From Baffinella frigidus (taxonomy: Eukaryota; Cryptophyceae; Cryptomonadales; Baffinellaceae): DNA of 10,310 nt. Position 1 is the stretch's first letter. Each line of letters opens with the position of its first letter. The position numbers were made by a program, and so were the translations under genes. Under the pieces are notes generated by a model that was given only the letters and a program-made list of their open reading frames with translations, did no database searches and was not told the DNA's origin. Below, in pieces: positions 6,541-10,310 of the stretch. The stretch is taken from positions 159,914-170,223 of the forward strand of contig MU646833.1 of the NCBI GenBank assembly GCA_026770585.1. Direction: 5' to 3'.

Positions 6541-6760
6541 AAGGTTTAATGTGCACAAATTCGTAACGGTGTACAGGATTTTCAAGTTAGCGCATGCAAT
6601 GTGTATTATGATTTGTGTGGTCAGAAAGATGCAAGGTTGGCGGTATCGGGAAGGTCAGCAATCCACAAATTCGCAACGGTGTACAGCATTTTCAAGGCAA
6701 TGCATGCAGTGTATATCGGGATTTGTGTGGTCAGAGAGATACACGGTTAACAATCGATGC
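6541..6760 (+). repeat. Tandem pair of 110-bp units
   Basis: Units 6541-6650 and 6651-6760 align without shift. Shared landmarks are CACAAATTCG(T/C)AACGGTGT, CATTTTCAAG-like sequence, GCATGCA and GATTTGTGTGGTCAGA. The copies have diverged visibly. No open frame is preserved between them. Confidence 0.8.
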
Positions 6761-7180
6761 ACGGTTAGAACCCGTAATGTGCGGGTTGCAAAGGTCATGG
6801 CAGTGCAGAGTTGGAGGCTGAAAGAACCTCAACCATACGGTTAGTACAGAGCATCGGTGGGGAGGGAGGGGAGGGGTTGGCGAGGGGTTGGCGAGGGCTC
6901 ATGGGCGGCAGTAGAAGTTGGTCTTGCCCTCCTGGTCATGTCCGCTTGGACCTTCTGGGTTAGGGATTAGGAGGTTGGCGGTGATTATGAAGGGAAGGGA
7001 GGGGATGCGGCCTGATCAGGGTTCGTTGTCTCGTCACGTTGTAACACTCGTGGGCGCCAGCGCTCACCCGGGGGTGATCACCTGCGCTCATGCAGAAAAG
7101 CGGGACTGAGTACGTAGTTCTAGGTGCGGGGGAGGGGATGGCATGGGCGCGGCGTGGCGGTAGTGGTGCAGCGGCAAGCA
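6761..7180. other. Non-coding spacer with a G-rich tract
   Basis: A purine/G-rich tract at about 6858-6897 contains GAGGGGTTGGC duplicated. Telomere-like fragments (GGGTTAGGGATTAGG) occur near 6956-6971. No gene is recognised. Confidence 0.4.
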
Positions 7181-7660
7181 GGGTAGGTGTATTTGGAAGT
7201 CCACGTGCGGGAGCAGCAGGGCGCACCCCCACACGGGGGCAGTAGAGTGAGCACGCGCGCGGGAGCAGTATAGAACACACAAGTGTGGGCAGCCGAGCAA
7301 GCACGCGGGAGCAGGGAGGGAGAGCAGCAGCGCGCTTGGCAACATCGCACGCTGCTCACATGCTCGAAGAGGCGACGGCAGGACGCACGCGAGGGCGCAC
7401 GCGGGGAAGCAGAGCATGCACGCACGCGGGGCAGCAGAGCGTGCACGCAGCAGAACGCGCACAAGGAGCAGGGAGGGAATGCGGCCAGGCGCGATCCCAG
7501 CGTGCACAGAGGCTGGGATCAAGAAATCTGACGACATTTTGTCGTGGAGAGCGAGGATGCATGCGGGAGCAGCAGCGCAGTCACGCGGGGCAGCAGAGCG
7601 TGCACGCAGCAGAACGCGCACTGGGGGCAGGGAGGGGATGCATCCTGGCGCGACGGGGGC
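7181..7660 (+). repeat. GC-rich minisatellite-like region
   Basis: The motif family ACGCGGGNAGCAG is repeated irregularly. A 40-bp block is identical at 7423-7462 and 7582-7621 (159 bp apart), followed in both cases by a GCAGGGAGGG(A/G)ATGC-type segment and (A/T)GGCGCGA. Long frames open on both strands only because of the low complexity (Arg/Ala/Gln-rich on plus, Cys/Pro/Ala-rich on minus). I treat it as non-coding. Confidence 0.7.
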
Positions 7661-7763
7661 GAGTGTGGCGCGGTCGAAGCATTTTCCTGCGTCAAGTCAT
7701 GCTGCCGCATGTTATTGACACTTCGTTATTTTGTGGCTTATGGAGCTTATGGCAGATTTTTTT

Positions 7764-7877
7764 TACTCGGGTCACGAGTACGGATTGATCACGTCCAGGA
7801 GTCCGGTCATCATCAGGTCCATTTTATGTTTTACTACTCGGAAGGTCACGTGTACAGATTGGTCATGTCCGGGTCCT
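7764..7877 (+). repeat. Diverged tandem duplication of about 70 bp
   Basis: ACTCGGGTCACGAGTACGGA, then TTGATCACGTCC (from 7764), is repeated as ACTCGGAAGGTCACGTGTAC, then AGATTGGTCATGTCC (from 7834). Both are followed by (A)GG(A)GTCC. Confidence 0.65.
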
Positions 7878-7900
7878 GCGCCTCTCGAAGGACATGATAT

Positions 7901-8105
7901 AGGGCGATTGCAAACGAGAATTCTCGCTTTCCCCTGCCAGGATTCTCGCTTTCAATTTCTAAGTTGACAGATTTTGTGGGTGAATTGACTTTTATTTGAT
8001 GGTGGTGCAAATAAAAGTCAATTCATCCACAAAATTTGTCAACTTAGAAATTGAAAGCGAGATTCCTGGCAGGGAAAGCGAGAATTCTCGCTTTCAATCT
8101 GCCCT
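7901..8105. mobile_element. 205-bp fold-back (inverted-repeat) element, MITE-like
   Basis: The core arms 7915-7997 and 8009-8090 are reverse complements with three mismatches and one single-base gap that I can see. They are separated by an 11-nt loop (GATGGTGGTGC). Weaker pairing extends outward to AGGGCGATTG at 7901 and CAATCTGCCCT ending at 8105. The arms hold CGAGAATTCTCG, itself a palindrome, at both ends, and AGTCAATTCA-type sequence next to the loop. No target-site duplication is obvious. A transcript across it would form a long hairpin, so it could feed small-RNA production; that is inference. It lies 200 bp upstream of the channel gene's start codon. Confidence 0.85.
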
Positions 8106-8304
8106 GTTTTTAAGGCGAGAAAAACACACGGTTCTGCTTGACCGCCCTAGGTCTGATGATGAGAACACTGTTGCAGGGATCAACCAAGCGTGCAGTCGCG
8201 GAAGAGTGAACCGCGGGGGGCGCGTTCTTAAATTTGGCTCAAGCTAACACGCGGAAGAGTCGCCTGGCGCTTGGTCAGCGTTCTCTGAGCGCTGATCATC
8301 CGCC
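8106..8304 (+). promoter_or_regulatory. Upstream region of the IP3-receptor-like gene
   Basis: This presumed promoter and 5' UTR lies between the fold-back element and the ATG. The 11-mer CGCGGAAGAGT occurs twice, at 8197-8207 and 8250-8260 (53 bp apart). An AT-rich CTTAAATTT at about 8227-8235 is the only TATA-like candidate. Composition switches to GC-rich near 8180, in line with the gene. No start site can be fixed from sequence. Confidence 0.35.
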
Positions 8305-10200
8305 ATGTCGCTCCCCTCCTCGGAGCCGCTCCGCTTCGGCGACACCATCGCGCTCGCAGCGGTGGACGCAGGGGGGTACCTCCGCTGCGACACCTCCCTC
8401 GCCTTCGTAGACCACGTCACCCTCTTCACCTCCAACGCCGTGGTACTGCGGTTTGAGGTGTAGAAGGGAGGGGGGGGCGTTTAGGGTTTGGGTCGTTGAT
8501 GTTTTCCGCTTCTTCTAAACCCTGATCCATGCACCCTGAACCCCAGAGCCCAACCCCTGAACCCTAACCCAGGTGCACAACCTCCGGGCGTGCTGCTTCA
8601 CCGTCACGCCCGAGTGCCAGTATCCCCAAACCCCAAACACCAACCCTAAACCCCAAACCCCAAACCCCAAACCCTGAACCCCAAACCCCAAACCCCAAAC
8701 CCTACACCCTAAACAGCAAACCCCAAACCCTGAACCCTACCCTAAACCCTGAATCCTACACCCCAAAGGTACGAGGCTGTGGACGCGTTGCGCCGAGCGC
8801 TCGCGGACGCTGGGAGCAAGCATGAGGTCCCAGAATGACCTGCTTAGGGTTGGGGTTCAGGGTTGGCGAGGGAGGATACTCATCAGAGATGCCCGGACTG
8901 CAGAAGTCGAGGGCGTTGGGATCCACCCGGGTTTAGGATGTAGGGTGTCGGGTTTCAGGTGGGACCTCGGGCCCACACGGTGGGCTACGAAGGTTTCGTC
9001 GGGAATGGAACAGGTGGGCTACGAAGGTTTCCACCAGAATGCTGGAGCACGCTATGTGTAAGTGGGTTGTAAGGGTTTGTGCCAGCCACGCCCGGGACCT
9101 TGCCGGCTTTCTGTTCACAGAAAGCCCTCACATGAGGTAAGATTTAATTTCGGAAAAAACAGATTATGTCCCGCTTTCTTAGGCCCATTCCTCACAGGAT
9201 TTTATTCCGGAATAAACGGGATTACGGCAATAACGGCGATTTTTCGCTTCGTTTCAACCCAATTCCAGGAATGCCGGGATTGACGGGATTGACGGAATTA
9301 AGTGGCACGGATATGAACAAAATTGGAAAATTTGTCACAGGTTATGGACTCGAAGAATCTAGGAACGCAAAAAGGGCAAAAAGGAAAGCAAAAAGGGCAA
9401 AAAAGGAGAGTGGCGCGGGTCAAAAAGCGGGTTTTCTTTTTGTCAAAAGCGATTCACACACGATTCGGTCCATTTATTTTTCATGTTTCCCTATCGAAGC
9501 CATGATCTTTTTGGCAAAAGGTCCATAACCTGGACTTCCTAAGCCGATATTCCCGTTTTCTCCGTTTTCTCCGGAATTGCAACTTTCCGACCTTCAAATC
9601 GGTCCAAACATTTTGTCATTCAAGGGTTTTACAAACGCCTTCGTTTACATGTGTGTTGTAAAATTTGTACCAGGAATTAATTGCCGACTATCTTGTTCTT
9701 ATGAAAATTGCCCTGTGAGGAATGGGACTTAGGCTTCCGACGCCGAAGATAAGGGTGTACATGCTATTTTAGGCATACAATGATGCTAGCTTACGCCTTC
9801 TTATGTGGACAGATTCTGGTATGTTCCGAGATGAGATTCAACCCATGGACATTACTACGCATACTCACAGTGCAGGTTTTAAATTGGTTGCTCTAGCGTT
9901 GTCGAGTGGTCTCTTCGATTTTGAAAACGCACCTGCAGTTTAGAGCTTGGGGGTTGAGGGTGTAGGGTTTAGGAGTCCGGCATTAATTTATAAGCCTTAA
10001 ACCTCAACCCACAACCCCCAACCCCCAAAACCTTACACATAGCCCTAAACGTTCAGCCCCTAAACGTTCAACTCCCAACCCCCAACCCCCAACCCCTAAG
10101 CAAGAAACGGTGCACCCAGGAGGAGTCGGAGGTGGGGGAGAGGCACCTGGCGGCCCTGGCGCGCGCCGCCGAGGATGAGCACACCACCAACCTCCTCGAG
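8305..10200 (+). CDS. IP3-receptor-like Ca2+ channel, N-terminal exons (3' partial)
   Basis: Four exons join in frame: 8305-8457, 8573-8619, 8769-8826 and 10120-10200 (339 nt, 113 codons), with GT-AG introns throughout. The phases agree, including a CAG codon split between exons 2 and 3. Exon 1 begins MSLPSSEPLRFGDTIALAAV, like the first strands of the IP3-receptor/ryanodine-receptor N-terminal beta-trefoil (Ins145_P3_rec). The exon 2-3 junction gives NLRACCFTVTPECQYEAVDA, which matches the animal receptor motif FRDCLFKLCPMNRYSAQ in position and pattern. Exon 4 (EESEVGERHLAALARAAEDE, then HTTNLLE) fits the following helical segment. The full family protein is a large tetrameric channel releasing Ca2+ from internal stores; the ligand-binding core and pore lie beyond the window, so IP3 binding is not shown. 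The start is the first ATG of exon 1. An exon hidden in the 1.3-kb third intron cannot be excluded. It is divergent from the gene at 1076. Confidence 0.78.
8458..8572 (+). other. Intron 1 of the channel gene (telomere-like)
   Basis: The donor is GAG|GTGTAG (read-through stops at once at TAG) and the acceptor is CCCTAACCCAG|GTG. The 5' half is G-rich (GTTTAGGGTTTGGG) and the 3' half C-rich (CTAAACCCTGATCC, CCTGAACCCTAACCC), so the two halves are partly complementary. CTAAC seven bases before the end of the intron resembles a branch-point consensus but is close to the acceptor. Confidence 0.75.
8620..8768 (+). other. Intron 2 of the channel gene (almost pure telomere-like repeat)
   Basis: The donor is CCA|GTATCC and the acceptor CCCCAAAG|GTACGAG. 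Nearly the whole 149 nt is made of CCCTAAA, CCCCAAA and CCCTGAA variants on the transcribed-sense strand. The intron leaves the CAG codon split 2+1, which restores the family motif at the junction. Confidence 0.78.
8979..9031 (+). repeat. Two exact 19-bp direct repeats
   Basis: GGTGGGCTACGAAGGTTTC occurs at 8979-8997 and 9013-9031, 34 bp apart, inside intron 3. Confidence 0.9.
9105..9126 (+). repeat. Perfect 9-bp hairpin in intron 3
   Basis: GGCTTTCTG (9105-9113) pairs with CAGAAAGCC (9118-9126) across a TTCA loop. It marks roughly the border between the telomere-like part and the AT-richer part of intron 3. Confidence 0.8.
9948..10020. repeat. Inverted pair of telomere-like tracts
   Basis: The G-rich tract at 9948-9973 (TGGGGGTTGAGGGTGTAGGG...) is an imperfect reverse complement of the C-rich tract at 9995-10020, with most of the 26 positions pairing. 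The spacer between them is about 21 nt and AT-rich. Telomere-like polarity therefore switches within intron 3. Confidence 0.7.
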
Positions 10201-10310
10201 GTACCCTAAGCCCCAAACCCTAAACCCTGAACCCTAAACCCTGAACCCTAAACCCTGAACCCTAAACCCTGAACCCTAAACCCTGAACCCTAAACCCTGA
10301 ACCCTAAACC
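10201..10310 (+). repeat. Intron 4 of the channel gene, interstitial telomere-like array
   Basis: After the GAG|GTACCC donor the sequence becomes a nearly regular array of the 14-mer CCCTAAACCCTGAA up to the window end. A true right-hand chromosome end would show TTTAGGG on this strand, so the polarity says interstitial array, not telomere. The acceptor lies beyond the window. Confidence 0.8.

Larger units (their letters stand above)
8827..10119 (+). other. Intron 3 of the channel gene (1293 nt, composite)
   Basis: The donor is GAG|GTCCCA and the acceptor CACCCAG|GAGGAG. The first 130 nt contain G-rich telomere-like units (CTTAGGGTTGGGGTTCAGGG). From about 9127 to 9940 the DNA is AT-richer and unrelated, with short tandem motifs (GGGATTGACGGGATTGACGG; GCAAAAAGG units at 9367-9402; CCGTTTTCTCCGTTTTCTCC). 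The last 130 nt are C-rich telomere-like units. This looks like a telomere-like intron that received an insertion of about 0.8 kb. No coding segment is recognised inside. Confidence 0.6.

Noticed and set aside
7088-7788. Frames of 177 (minus) and 167 (plus) codons in the GC-rich region
   Set aside because: They are low-complexity products of tandem repeats, open on both strands at once, with no recognisable domain.
7996-8247. 83-codon plus-strand frame
   Set aside because: It starts inside the fold-back element's arm and reads through it; there is no family resemblance.
10101-10119. Earlier acceptor for exon 4 at CTAAG|CAAGAAACG
   Set aside because: With the phase left by exon 3 it leads to a stop within the exon, whereas the acceptor at 10119 keeps the frame open and gives family-like helical sequence.
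10201-10310. A real chromosome end at the right edge
   Set aside because: The plus strand here is C-rich; a right-hand telomere would be G-rich on this strand. The array also follows directly after a splice donor. The left edge likewise has the wrong polarity.

Overview
The window looks like nuclear DNA of a eukaryote, most likely a green alga of the prasinophyte or chlorophyte type. I see no bacterial operons. Instead there are two GC-rich, spliced genes with GT-AG introns, and the introns are built largely from degenerate CCCTAAA/CCCTGAA repeats, that is, the plant/algal TTTAGGG telomere unit on its C-rich strand. A Cymbomonas/Pyramimonas-like alga would fit, but that is inference; other TTTAGGG lineages are possible.

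Layout. At the left end (1-1076) a minus-strand gene begins at 1076. Its first coding exon (324 codons) encodes an RGG/glycine-rich N-terminus followed by an alanine-rich, probably helical region; the gene runs off the left edge through a telomere-like intron. At the right end (8305-10310) a plus-strand gene begins at 8305. Four short exons splice in frame into the N-terminal domain of an inositol 1,4,5-trisphosphate (IP3) receptor-like calcium channel; it runs off the right edge in another telomere-like intron. The genes are divergent (head to head), 7.2 kb apart.

I find no convincing protein gene between them. The space is filled with repeats. The main family has seven copies or fragments (A-G), in both orientations and partly in tandem. 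Its longer copies share an internal hairpin of about 43 nt, and most copies end in a short tandem tail of the type ACCTAAAGG. Other items are a 42-nt repeat with an inverted partner, a possible tRNA-derived repeat pair, a 17-nt G run, a 66-bp tandem duplication, a 110-bp tandem pair, a GC-rich minisatellite, and a 205-bp near-perfect fold-back element about 200 bp upstream of the channel gene.

The observations most worth following are the use of telomere-like repeats as intron material with the same strand polarity relative to transcription in both genes, the structured repeat family, the fold-back element, and the algal IP3-receptor-like gene made of very small exons.
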